The notes under the pieces were generated by a model that was given only the letters and a program-made list of their open reading frames with translations, had not been told where the DNA came from and made no database searches. Both the position numbers and the translations under genes were made by a program. Shown here in pieces: positions 45,121 through 55,843 of a DNA stretch of 64,000 nucleotides (position 1 is its first letter; every line of letters starts with the position of its first letter). The stretch comes from Zhengitettix transpicula (lineage: Eukaryota; Arthropoda; Insecta; Orthoptera; Tetrigidae). The DNA is taken from contig CM073591.1 in NCBI GenBank assembly GCA_037074705.1, forward strand, positions 5,820,087-5,884,086, given 5' to 3'.

Positions 45121-45244
45121 CTTCCTTCCCCCTCACACAATGCTCGTGGTTTGAGCCGTCGTCTTTATCACATGATGACGGAACGTTGTTTTGTCAAACA
45201 GACTGAGTTGGTTGATAAGTGAACATCGGGCCAAGGAAAGTGAT

Positions 45245-45560
45245 GAAGGTGTAGCAGGACTTGTAAGATGCGCAGTGGTCCACGGGCCGGCCGGAGAAAT
45301 AAATAATTTGAAAGTTGACGCAGCTTTGGTGGTTGAATTTTCCTCCAATCATATTTAAAATGCTGGTAAAACTCATGAGGCAGTTATAAAAGGAAAAGAG
45401 ATCATTTTGGAAAGCATGAAGGCCTAAGAGTGAGTGATTGTTGACTTCATCAGGTGGCAAGAAGGAAGGAATGGACGTTTCCAAACACAACTGTAACTCG
45501 CGAGGCGTGGCAGGGGCTTGTAAGATGCGCAGTGGTCCACGGGTCGGCCGCAGCTCAGGT
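45245..45560. repeat. two copies of a roughly 45-bp segment
   Basis: CTTGTAAGATGCGCAGTGGT followed by CCACGGGYCGGCCG occurs at 45260 and again at 45519 in the same orientation. Confidence 0.6.
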
Positions 45561-45889
45561 CACCACCACGCGCCTTCCTGGCGGCAACTTGCTAGAGTCA
45601 AAACTGTTCTGCAAACATTGACCATGCAGGGAAACACATTGTGATCACACTGAGCGTGAGAGTCTGCGGCCCTCCAGCACGAGGCAGAGTGAGTGTGAAT
45701 GTTGGCAGCCCTGACACGGCGATTGTTTCCCGAGAGAGTTGCAGGGATAATTGTCAAGCCAAGCTCGACGGAGGCGACTTTCACAGGAACCAGAAGAGGG
45801 AAATCGCGCGGCGACTGTTACCGGCTCTCAGGCAGCCTGCTTGTCTCTGGACCAGCCTCATGGAGTGTTGACCACTTCGCACATTGCCT

Positions 45890-46710
45890 AATCTCGTTCA
45901 AGCGTCATCTTGATCTTGGATGACCTCCTTGGATATTCCGGTGACTCTACCTGAACGGTTTGTGGTCTAGAGCAGAGACACCGCGCATCCTTGATCACTG
46001 TCGCACATCTTTTAAGGTCACTGCCGCGGTATCTTGATCTTTGACGGCTTCTTGACATGTCGGCTGCTCTACCTGACGTCGTGATCGGTCTGGACGAATG
46101 GCACTGTGCATCCTTGACGTCATTGCCGCGTCATCTTGATGGCGGATGCAGTCTTGAGATCACAGTGGTGGTCATTGGTCAGGATCGAGGACACCGCGCA
46201 TCGTGTTACGTCGTTTCAAGTGTACCAGAACGTGTTCGTCACACCCAAGCGGCTGTAGAAATCATGACGCAACAGAGAACCCTCTGGATCCAAAGACCAT
46301 GGACACTGCAACCCCCCCCCCCTCACACACGTACGACGTCACCAAAAGAACGCACACGAGAACGACGACGTTCGGTTGGTGTGTGGACCAGACCTCGTCA
46401 AAGGGGAGGATGTTCCACACGTCACCGCTGCCAACGTTCAGTCCCTGGACTAGCATGTGTGACGTCATGGTTTCTACGGTAGCTTGTGAGAGACGGACAC
46501 GTTGCGGAACCCTTCAGAGACGCGTCACGATGCGCGGTGTCCTTGATCCAGAGCAATCACGAGTCCCAAGACTGCGTCAACGATCAAGATGACGCGGCAC
46601 GGCAATGACTCCAAGGATGCTTGGTGCGTTTCATCCAGACCGATCAGGGCTCCAGGTAGAGCAGCCGGAGGGCCAAGGAGTCGTCAAAGGTCAAGATGAC
46701 GCGGTAGTGG
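45890..46710. repeat. roughly 120-150-bp repeat in direct and inverted copies
   Basis: Units share ACACCGCGCATCCTTGATC, ATTGCCGCGTCATCTTGAT, GCTGCTCTACCTG and GATCGGTCTGGACGAATG. Two to three direct copies lie at 45890-46200 and two reversed copies at 46525-46700. No coding function is evident. Confidence 0.6.
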
Positions 46711-46739
46711 CGCTCCAGAGAAACGGGTGAACAAATCAG

Positions 46740-47500
46740 AGCCGGACGGGGTCAGACACGGGACTCACAATGGCCGCGGCCGAATGACTCCATGACTCGT
46801 CACTGCCTCCAAGATGGCGACGGACATCAAGACACTGCAATGCGGCGTCTACACAGCCTCGTGACACAAGGGAAACACTCATCAGGAGGGCGATGGAAGC
46901 ATCAAGGTGACCAGAACCACTCAACAGACACGTTCCGTGAGAAGCTTCCAAGTCTTGGACGGACTTACGTAAAGTTGTTACACCTGGAACACACACAAGG
47001 AAGACCAAAGCCGAAGAAATACCTTGGGGGTCTAGGAAGATCTGTGTCCGTCTTCACCAGAGTCGTCCAGAGAGACGCAAAACATCCTCAGGAGCAGTTG
47101 TTCACGGAAGCAACAGGTGCATAGCGAGTTGCACCACAATCAAACATCTCACAGATTGTCTCCGACATTGGACGCGTGTTCCTGGCTGTCGAGAGAACGT
47201 TTGGTTGGCCCTATGTAGCAGGAACTGCAATCAGAGTAAAGTAGGAATCTCTTTGGAGGAATAAAAAAAATTAACGACCATCCTGTACCTCAGACAACAA
47301 CTGAAATTAATTTTTTAACAGCACAAAATTTATAAACTAAATATCTCTGTAATTTTCAAAACTGTAAATTCTTTGTTATATATTTTTTGTTGTTGTAAAA
47401 CCACCCCCATAGAGATTGTCTTAATGCCTCGGATTTCCCATAATTGCTCACGTTGTTACATGGGCCTTACTATGCGACCTTCCAGCATCATCAGTCTGGA
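46740..47500. other. no recognised gene
   Basis: Short ORFs only. 47230-47400 is AT-rich. Motifs of the AAGATGGCG type occur at 46812 and 47559. Confidence 0.35.
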
Positions 47501-47829
47501 CGACACAATTTAAACAGCATCCGTGATGGTTTATTAAGCAACCTTTGGCGTTGCGAAGATGGCGACAGCCGATGGACCAAGGCCACAAAGAAGGGCCGCG
47601 CCTTTCACCTGGCCGAGGTAACTGTTTTGCCGGCAAAAATGGGCCGATACGTTTTCTAGCGAACGCGGAAGTGCGCGATGCAGGTGAACAACAATGGCGC
47701 TGTTGCCATCCTTCCTCGCGGGCGGACTTTCGCCAGCCATGGCGGCGGCGGCGGCGGCGACTTCCGCTTCTGGGCGCCGGTCCTCAGGAGGGCGACGACG
47801 CTGCAGCGCGCAGGAGGAACATGGCGCGG

Positions 47830-48345
47830 CATCACGGAAAAACACAACTTTTCCCCATTCAAAAGGCCTCGGAGGGGAAAAAGTTTCTGTGGAGCCTCAA
47901 AACCCAACGAAATTCGGCACCACTTTTCAGTTTTCCGCTGACAGCAGAATAATGAAGCGTTCTAGTGATAATAACGTTCAGGGATGAATTGTAGAGGATG
48001 AAATTCTGCATGTGATGGTGGACTCTAGGACGGAATTAGGTCCAAGGAAGTGGGAGAAATCTGGCGTCAAAGTCACGACATTACCTAAGAGAATGCAGGT
48101 TGTCCTATTTCTATAGATGATAACTGCAAAATGGCCGCCAGTGACGTCATTAGTCACAAGTAAAGGTCGTAGAGAATTTAGTTCTCTTTGCAAAGAGTGA
48201 TCTGGTTTTCAAAAAAATCCATTGAGAATGGCCGCAGATACACGCATGTTGCTGTCTGCACACACGGGGCTGAGTGACGTCACGTGCTGCTTGCTGGTCT
48301 TGCTTCCTTGGAGATGGATGTAGAGACTCTCTGGAACTCTGGGCC
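47830..48345 (+). repeat. family F, copy 3
   Basis: Near-complete single-armed copy: TTTTCCGCTGACAGCAGAAT, GGATGAATTGTAGAGGATGA, GGACGGAATTAGGTCCAAGG, AAATGGCCGCCAGTGACGTC, AATGGCCGCAGATACACGCA and GGATGTAGAGACTCTCTGGA. It lacks the inverted arm of copy 2. Confidence 0.8.
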
Positions 48346-48677
48346 CTTCCATGCCAAAGAATGTAAATATAAGGAATAGTACGCTAGTTTTTTTAAATAA
48401 TTTGAGAGCGTATAATTGGCGACATACGACATAGGAAAACTGCTGTACACAAAGTACGTAACATGTCAATGACAAGGGGAAGTGCCAACTACTTCAGAGT
48501 CAGAACAATTTTTTTTAAAAAAAATCCCCTGATAATGACCCTGTAAAAAAAAGCCACATGGCGTTTCAGTATATTGGCCCAGAATATTAAACAAAATAAG
48601 GGAATAATTTTTTTTCTTAATTCTTAAAAAAGAATATACAGTTGAAGTGAATTTTTATTGTATTATAAGTTACTAAT

Positions 48678-49050
48678 TATCTTCTCTCCCTCCCTTTCCC
48701 TCCCTTTCCCTCTAAGGCCCTCTCCCTCCCTCTCTCTCTCCATCTCCCTCTCCCTGTCCCTCCTTCTCTCCTTCTCCGTTCCTCTCCCTCCCTTTGTCCA
48801 CTCTCTCTCCCCCCTCCCCCTCCCCCTCCTGTTCCTCCCTCTAAGTCCCTCCCTCTAAGTCCCTCTCCCTCTCTTTCCCCCTCTCTCTCCATCACCCTCC
48901 CTCCCTCTCCCTCTCTCCCTCTCCCTTCCTCCCTCTCCCTCTTCCTCCCTCCCTGTCCCTCCCTCTAAGTCTCTCTCTCTCCCTCCTTCTCTCCCCCTCT
49001 CCCTCCCTCCCTCCACTGTCTCCCTCTCCGTCCCCCCTCTCTCTCTAGAA
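48678..49050 (+). repeat. polypyrimidine (CCCTCT)n tract
   Basis: About 370 bp of almost pure C and T on the plus strand (CTCCCTCCCT patterns), pure purine on the other. All ORFs inside are low-complexity shadows. Such tracts can adopt triplex (H-DNA) structures. Confidence 0.95.
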
Positions 49051-49699
49051 TTAAGTAAAATAATTTTTTTCCTTAATTTTCTTATATACACATATATTTT
49101 ACAGATCAACATTTTTCTAATGCTCATTTTATTTAAATTTTTTCTTTATATATTATTGCCGGCGCGTAGTTAATGAGGTCAGGGCATTGTTTGGCGCAAG
49201 AATGCAGAGACTGCGAAGGTTGCCACGCGATTATTGTCAGAAGAGCGACGTAGGTGAGACGCTCAGAACTTTGGCGGGAACAATGAGAGTGGTTTTGGAG
49301 ACTGACCGCAGTGGTCACGGGAGTGCGTTTCCTGGAGCCTGACCGCTGTGGTCACGTAACACGAATCTGCTTTGGGAATGCAAACGACAGTCCTTTCCAT
49401 CTGTCACTGATCCCGTCCACGTCATAGTGTGACGCGCCGCGACGTTCACCAGCAGCAGTGTTGCCAACCTACACTGAATTTCTACGGCCGATTCTCACAA
49501 CGTACCATAGAAGTTAATTTTTTTCCCCCAAAAATATTACCAACATACACGACAAAGTTATCGCAGTGGCTGATTGTACCTCGACGTTGGTTGGCGACAC
49601 TGACCTCAGTGCGCTGTGACGTCACACTCGGCGTCAGCTCACTTCAGTATTTAGATTGTTCGGGTATTCCCATTGTCTGACAGTAGAAACCTGAGAAAA

Positions 49700-50150
49700 G
49701 GAAAAATGAAAGCAAAGATGACAGAAAGAAAGAGGCAGGTCAAAGAGATGACGTGAAAGATCGTCTACAAGTTTTAATTTAACGTCTGTTTTGAATTAAT
49801 AAAACAATTGAGGACCCTTTTCATTTATAATGTGACGACGTTTCGGTACCTTTTCGTATCTTGTTCAGGTATTTTCCACATTAACATAAAAAACTAGCAC
49901 AGCCTAATAACTGCTTCGTTTTGTTGTACTAGTTTATTAAATCAATTCGGAAAATACCTGAGGAGATACGAAAAGGTATCGAAACGTCGTCACATTATAA
50001 ATGAAAAATACAAAGTGTCCGTTTAAGGTCCTCAATTGTTTTGTTAATTCAAAACAGACGTTAAATTAAAACTTTTAATAGTTGCTGAACTTGTCATCTC
50101 TTTGACCTGCCTCTTTCTTTCTGACTTTCTTCTTTTATTTTTTACTTTTG
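49700..50150. mobile_element. inverted-repeat element carrying hammerhead cores on both strands
   Basis: The left arm (about 49715-49880) and right arm (about 49948-50120) are reverse complements: GGCAGGTCAAAGAGATGACG, AGTTTTAATTTAACGTCTGT, AACAATTGAGGACC, ATAATGTGACGACGTTTCGG and CAGGTATTTTCC recur inverted. The centre of about 65 bp contains AACTAGCACAGCC. Partial copies lie at 40240, 50935 and 51650-51990. No ORF. Architecture and hammerhead cores suggest a nonautonomous Penelope/retrozyme-type unit. Confidence 0.65.
49949..49998 (+). ncRNA. hammerhead-ribozyme-like motif 2
   Basis: Core CTGAGGA (49958-49964, CUGANGA), stem II GATAC/GTATC (49965-49969 with 49976-49980, five Watson-Crick pairs, G-C at 10.1-11.1, loop GAAAAG), core GAAA (49981-49984), CGTC with GUC as cleavage triplet (cut after 49988). 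Stem I pairs G49989-C49957 and T49990-A49956, then, across a CAC bulge, A-T, T-A and T-A. Stem III is the palindrome ACGU. The mirrored copy at 49875-49830 (minus) has a damaged first core box. Confidence 0.6.
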
Positions 50151-50299
50151 TTTGCCTTGTTTCACTTTTCCTCGCTCCTCATCTTTCTACTCCAAGAATA
50201 TGGAATACCCGAAACGTTGTTAATTTATTCCTTTTTTTTCCGAATTAAAATTGGCTGGTTTTCTATTTATTTAACACGTAGTTTAAGTTCCTTTTACGT

Positions 50300-50765
50300 C
50301 GTGGTCCAGAGGAACCACGTCTATTGTCCGCGTACTCCAGAGAGTCTAGCGCTGGTCCTCAGAGATACTACAGCAGCGGTCGAGCTTTGTCGTACAGAAA
50401 CCTACCCATCCAGAGCCGAGCCGGGCCGAGTAGGTCCCGCGACGCGCAGTCGTTCTTCCTCCTCGCCCGGAACTTTCATTCCGCCTTCCAGAGCGCTTTC
50501 TCTCGTCCGCACTCTCCGAGTTCCTCGTCCGGTCGAGTCGAGGCTCGCGGTGACGTCACGCGAGCTCTTTCCGGGTCGCTCGGGAAGAAGGGAAACGAGC
50601 AGGAGTCGCTCCCTTCAGGGTCGGGGGGAGGAAGCGCTGTTGCCACAGCTGCAACGGGCAGAAGACACTCGCGGTTGATCGGCGACGCTGCTTGTCCCCC
50701 GCCAGCGCCAGCTTGGGTGGATTCAAAGGTCAGACCTTCCGCTATTCTTTTAGGCAAATAAAAAT
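50300..50765. other. isolated CpG-rich block
   Basis: GC-rich sequence, unlike its AT-rich flanks, with overlapping Ser/Arg-rich open frames on both strands (93-176 codons) and no recognisable domain. Could be a CpG-island-like promoter or first exon; nothing decides this. Confidence 0.35.
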
Positions 50766-50934
50766 TTCTATGATCACAAAGACAGTAAGTTTAGGTTATT
50801 CACATATTTCCAAAGTTGCATTATCTGGATTTGAAATTTGCTGGCAATGGCGTGGTGCCAGCATTATTTAGATTATTTCAATGGACGTCGAGTACAAATG
50901 TGAGAAAGAGAAAGTGAAAAAAGGAAAATAAAAG

Positions 50935-51030
50935 GCAAACAAAACAGGCAGGTCAAAGAGATTAGGTGAAAAACCGTCTACAAGTTTTAATTTAACGACT
51001 GTTTTGAATTAATAAAACAACTGATGAACT
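50935..51030 (+). repeat. partial copy of the 49.7-kb inverted-repeat element
   Basis: AACAGGCAGGTCAAAGAGAT, CGTCTACAAGTTTTAATTTA and TGTTTTGAATTAATAAAACA match the left arm in the same orientation. Confidence 0.7.
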
Positions 51031-51057
51031 TATTCAGACACAATTGATATTTTTCTT

Positions 51058-51478
51058 ACTTATATGCTCGTGAACCTTCTCAGATGTTCGTGAACCTTCT
51101 CACATGCTCGTGAATCTTCTCAGATGTTCGTGAACCTTCTCAAATGTTTGTGAACCTTCTCACATGCTCGTGAACCTTATCACATGCTCGTGAACCTCTT
51201 GAGATGCTCGTGAGCCTTCTCACATGCTCGTAAACCTTCTCACATGCTCGTAAACCTTCTCAGATGTTCGTGAACCTTCTCAAATGTTCGTGAACCTTCT
51301 CAAATGTTCGTGAACCTTTTCACATGCTCGTGAACCTCTTGAGATGCTCGTGAACCGTCTCAGATGCTCGCGAGTCGTTTCAGATGTTCGTGGACCTTCT
51401 CACATGCTCGTGAATCTTTGCTCATGCTCGTGAAGCTCTTCTGATGCTCGTGAACCTTCTGAGATGCACTGTGAAGAC
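51058..51478 (+). repeat. 20-bp satellite array A
   Basis: About 21 tandem copies of GTGAACCTTCTCAGATGCTC with scattered substitutions. The array is followed by TGTTGCAGGTTGCCTCCAAA and CCTGATGCTCGCCCTCCT, which also follow array B. Confidence 0.95.
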
Positions 51479-51649
51479 ACCTCACACCCACTACTGTTGC
51501 AGGTTGCCTCCAAACCTTTCCACCCCCTTGAGGTGACCGGAGCTCCCCTGATGCTCGCCCTCCTCTTAAAATAATAAAGTAGCACAACTAAACGATTGAC
51601 AAGTTACCTTTTTTCTAAACTGTGTGAATTTAATAACTGGTTAAGCGTT

Positions 51650-51990
51650 TACTTGTGATAGTTCGTTATTTTAATTTGGAAAATACCTGAATATGATACA
51701 AAAAGGTATCGAAACGTGGTCACAATATAAATAATAAGTGTCCGTATAACGCCATGAAGTTTTTATTAGATCAGAAAAAAGAGAGAGGGAGGGAGTGTGC
51801 AAGAAACAAGTGGTAATGAGGTGACATTAATATTTAGATTATTCGGGTATTCCATGGTCTTAGAGTTGAAAGGTGAGCAAGAAAAAGTTAAAAAGGCAAA
51901 GAAAAGTAACAAAGAAAAGCAAAGGAAACAAGAAAATTAGAAAAAAGGCAGGTCGAAGAGATGACGTGAAAGATGGTCTAGAAGTTCAAA
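51650..51990 (+). repeat. partial inverted-repeat element copy with decayed hammerhead core
   Basis: GGAAAATACCTGAATATGAT then ACAAAAAGGTATCGAAACGT matches motif 2: stem II GATAC/GTATC is intact but the first box is CTGAATA. The AGGCAGGTCGAAGAGATGAC block closes it at 51950. A further loose core (minus, CCTGATGACGAACAG ... GAAACGTTGAAG) lies at 52002-52040. Confidence 0.55.
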
Positions 51991-52079
51991 AAAGGATGTA
52001 GAGGTTTACTTCAACGTTTCTAATTCTGTTCGTCATCAGGGAGAGAACGACACTCAGAGAGTGGCAGACCTACTAAGTT

Positions 52080-52460
52080 CGGCCTGGTCCTAGAGTGACA
52101 GGTTGCTCGGTGCAGATTCTGAATACCCGACTAACGTACATATGAAGTTGTACATGCCTGAGCGAGTGGAAGACACCAGTAGAAGTGAGACGAGTGCCGG
52201 TGACGTCATGCGACGCTGGGATGAATGAGGCGAGATCCCGCTGTCACGCGCGCATTCCTGGCTAATGGCAGCACCGTCCTGCCGCGGGCCTCGCACGATC
52301 CCGATCCCGCTCCCTGGAGATCGTGTATACGCGGATGTGCGGCCGCAGGGGTTCCTCAAGCGCGGTCCAGAGTGGAAGGAACAATGAACGCGGCGAAGGA
52401 GCCTCCACAGATGCTCGCGAATCCGATCGTACGCTCGTTAACCTCGTCCGATATTCCGTA
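52080..52460. other. no recognised gene
   Basis: CpG-rich sequence preceding array B, with short ORFs on both strands and no domain. Confidence 0.3.
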
Positions 52461-53285
52461 ACCTCCTCACATGTTCGTGAACCTTCTCAGATGCTCGCAA
52501 AATCTTTCCATACGCTCGGAAATTCGTCAATTGCTGCTCGTGAATATCATTCGGATGCTCGATAATTGTTTTAGATGTTCGTAAACCTTCTCAGATGCTC
52601 TCGAACCTGTTGAGATCTTCGTGAACCTTCTCAGATGCTTATGATTTTCTTGAGATGCTTGTGAATCCTCTCAGATGCTCGCGAAACGATACAGATGTTC
52701 GTGAACCTTCTCACATTCCTGTGAAGCTCTTCTGATCCTTGTGAACCTTCTCAGATGCTCGTGAACCTTTTCAGATGCTCGTGAACCTTCTCAGATGCTT
52801 ATGATTTTCTTGAGATGCTTGTGAATCTTCTCAGATGCTCTCGAATCGTTTCAGATGTTCGTGAACCTTCTCTCATGCGCGTGAAGCTCTTCTGATGCTT
52901 GTGAACCTTCTCAGATGCTCGTAAGCCTTTTCAGATGCTCGTGATCCTCTTGAGATGTTCGTGAACATTCTTAGATGCTCGTTAACCTTTTCAGAAGCTC
53001 GTAATCCCCTTGAGTTGTTCGTGAACCTTCTCAGATGCTCTCGAATCGTTTCAGATGTTCGTGAACCTTCTCACATGCTCGTGAAGCTCTTTTGATGGTT
53101 GTGAACCTTTTCAAATGCTCGTGAGCCTTTTCAGATGCTCGTGATCCTATTGAAATGTTCGTGAACATTCTCAGATGCTCGCGAATCGTTTCAGATGTTC
53201 GTGAACCTTCTCACATGCTCGTGAACCTTTGCTCATGCTCGTGAAGCTCTTCTGATGCTCGTGAACCTTCTGAGATGCAATGTGA
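52460..53285 (+). repeat. 20-bp satellite array B
   Basis: About 40 copies of the same 20-bp unit as array A, more diverged at its left end, ending in the same TGTTGCAGGTTGCCTCCAAA flank. Arrays A and B plus flank look like a segmental duplication of one block. Confidence 0.95.
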
Positions 53286-53599
53286 TCTCACTCCCTAGTG
53301 TTGCAGGTTGCCTCCAAACCTTTCCCGCACCTCCCCTGATGCTCGCCCTCCTAGAACACGTCACAGACCACGTGCTCAGCGCAGCGTGCGTGTTATTGGT
53401 TGTCATCGGCTTCCCCGCGGACTGCAGCCGACACACTTTTCCCTAGCGGTATCAGTGCTGATAGCGACGAGGCCAAGCTCCGGGCCACGTGACTCCCGCC
53501 ATAACAGACCATGGCGTCATCACGTGTCGGATGAATATTGGGAGACTGGAGATATTGTTTATATGTTTTCTCGATATGGGCAGCGGACAACGGTTCAGC

Positions 53600-54215
53600 C
53601 TGTCCAATGTAGCAGTATTTTACAGTCAGAGCTGACTCTGTGTCCAGCTAAATGCTTGGTTGGCTGATCCTGAGCCCTCGACACGCTGCTGGCCTCCTCC
53701 TACCCGCGACCTTCACAACACATGCCGAATCTCCCGTTCCAGTTTCTCCACACGCATCACAAACATACAAGTGCTCCATGTACCTGCGCATTACAATATG
53801 TAGGACGAACAGTGCGCACAGTTTAGCTGATCCATCACACCGGAGAAACAAGTTGATTTCGGCCACAAAATAAAATTTACCGAAACTAAGATCCTGAACC
53901 TAGTACAAGACTTCTGGGACAGCGTGCTCCCAGTAGCAATTGAAATAAAATAAAAATACGGATTTACTTGACAAAGACTCATGCTGTACCGTAAGCAACG
54001 CCTGGAAGAACGAATCAGGGCTTACGAGGTCACGTGGAGGGGCACGCGCTAGCGCTGAGTAGCTACAGGTCACCTGTCGGCGGGGGTAACCTTCGCTCCT
54101 CCATATATACAGGACAGATAACACCAGACCAACATTGCTAGAAGACGATGGCAGTAAAGATCACCGAAACGTCGCAAATATAATTGCTTACTCGGTTAGA
54201 AGCGAAAATAAAACT
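53600..54215 (+). mobile_element. decayed Penelope-like element, endonuclease end
   Basis: The frame at 53861-53953 reads GHKIKFTETKIL, then FWDSVLPVAIEIK and a stop, matching the C-terminal GHxIxFxxTxIL...W.R..REAIEI pattern of the GIY-YIG endonuclease domain of Penelope-like elements. Upstream, in another frame, are SPHASQTYKCSM and YVGRTVRTV-like residues, the likely GIY-YIG part. About 200 bp downstream, CTAGAAGACGATGGCAGTAA leads to ATCACCGAAACGTCGC, the same hammerhead-type core as elsewhere. Frameshifts and stops mean it is dead. Confidence 0.5.
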
Positions 54216-54299
54216 TTATTAATTCTCTGCACCGAGAAAGACTACTTTCTTTATTAACAGACAGTTTAATAACGTCATATAAAAGTATACAAATAACAT

Positions 54300-55793
54300 T
54301 TCTTCACTTATTCAATCGTCGTAACGTCCTGACCACGTTCTAGGTCGAGCTCCACCGTCTGATACAGGCTCCTGACATCCCAGAGCCTGGCCCTCGCCGT
54401 GACGTCGCTGCAAGGACGGGGGACGGGAGGCGTGGGAGGTGGAGACGACCTCGGGACTCCGGCTAAGGCAGCGACGACAAGACGGGACTGAGCAGGCCGG
54501 CCGAGCCTTATGCGGCCACGACAGACGCCCACGCGCTCGGAGGCTCCTCGTCCCCTGCACGACGTCCACGCGGACCTCTACACACACACACACACGCACG
54601 CTTTTACGAGGATGCGGCTTGCATGCAGAGCGCTCCAGCAGCGACCAGCGTCAAGCAGAGATCATATTTAGCAGACTTCAGACACTTGCTGCGGAAAATT
54701 TAAAACAGCCGCGACATGTAATGAAGAGGGCCCAAAACTAATACTGCGGTTGATGATGAAAACCCAGAGATAACAAATGCAATGTTATTCCAATTGATAT
54801 ATATGTATGTATGTATGTGTGTGTGTATGTATGTATTAATGTAATGTACAAATGAGCCGGAGGTAGAAGCTTGAAATTTAATTACAAATAAAATAAAATA
54901 AATTAGAGTAAATTAAAATAATTACTTTAAAAGAGAAACGAGGATGTCAGGGACATTATTTAAAGTGTAAATTCATGCATGTAGAATTATATCAAATATG
55001 AAAAAGCTAAAGAGCTGATTATTATTGATGTGGCCTGCAGAGAAGAACAGTGGAAAGATATCTCAGACCAGAGGAGCAAAGGACATTTATTTTAGTTTAT
55101 AACCGCGCGCAGTCACTAGAGAGTTGTGAGTAGGTCTTAGAGGACTTTCTCAGAAACCTCTTGGAGGTAAACCACTCCAGTTATTTATTGTGAAAGAGAC
55201 TAAATCAATTTGGGGAGGGGGGGGGGGAAATCGCACTATAGCAGGAGTCGGGAACGAAGGCGGGCGGCGCTGACTGAGGGATGCGGAGTCGCCCACGTCG
55301 AGGCGCCAAAAAGTAATAATCAACATTTTAATTATAAATGATTTTTATTTATTAAATTATTTAACGAAAGGATGTCGAAATAATCACAATGGTTCAAGTC
55401 TCTAAAACAATTGGTTTATTCTGCATAACTGTGTAATAACTTTGCATCAATGTCCTTTGCTCTCACCTCAGGGTCAGTAACTGGGGCTTCTAAACAAACA
55501 ACATTAAATTTTCCTACCATACAAAATTAACAAACAATTTTATGTAACCTTCAAAATTTAATCAAAATGAAACTAAATAAGCGAACAGGAAATTGAAATC
55601 GAAATCTGACGATGTCCTACCCTCATTTAACGTTTACAAACAGGAATTTAAAATGTTTCTCTCTACTTGCTGTTGTACCAGTACCAGGCCATTGTTTCAC
55701 TGAAATTAATTTTATTCCGCTTTGCCAAACTCCGGTATTGACACAATTGTTCCGAAACAATTATTAATTCTTTAATTGCCTTTCCTTATCAAT

Positions 55794-55795
<2 letters not shown>
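54300..55795. other. no recognised gene; microsatellites
   Basis: 54300-54650 is CpG-rich with shadow ORFs. 54803-54838 is a (GTAT)n run. 55200-55225 is a G-run. The remainder is AT-rich. Confidence 0.4.

Positions 55796-55797
<2 letters not shown>

Positions 55798-55840
<43 letters not shown>
55798..55840. repeat. (TA)n microsatellite at the LTR insertion site
   Basis: About 21 TA dinucleotides. A shorter TA run continues after 56435, so the LTR appears to have inserted into the array. Confidence 0.9.

Positions 55841-55843
<3 letters not shown>

Noticed and set aside
48655..49127. Ser/Leu/Pro-rich and Glu/Gly/Arg-rich ORFs
   Set aside because: Direct translation of the polypyrimidine tract.
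50300..50765. Protein-coding exon of 145-176 codons
   Set aside because: Both strands are open, the peptide is Ser/Arg-rich without a domain, and no convincing splice sites frame it.
51058..53285. CRISPR-like arrays
   Set aside because: The 20-bp units abut directly without unique spacers and the genome is eukaryotic; they are plain tandem satellites.
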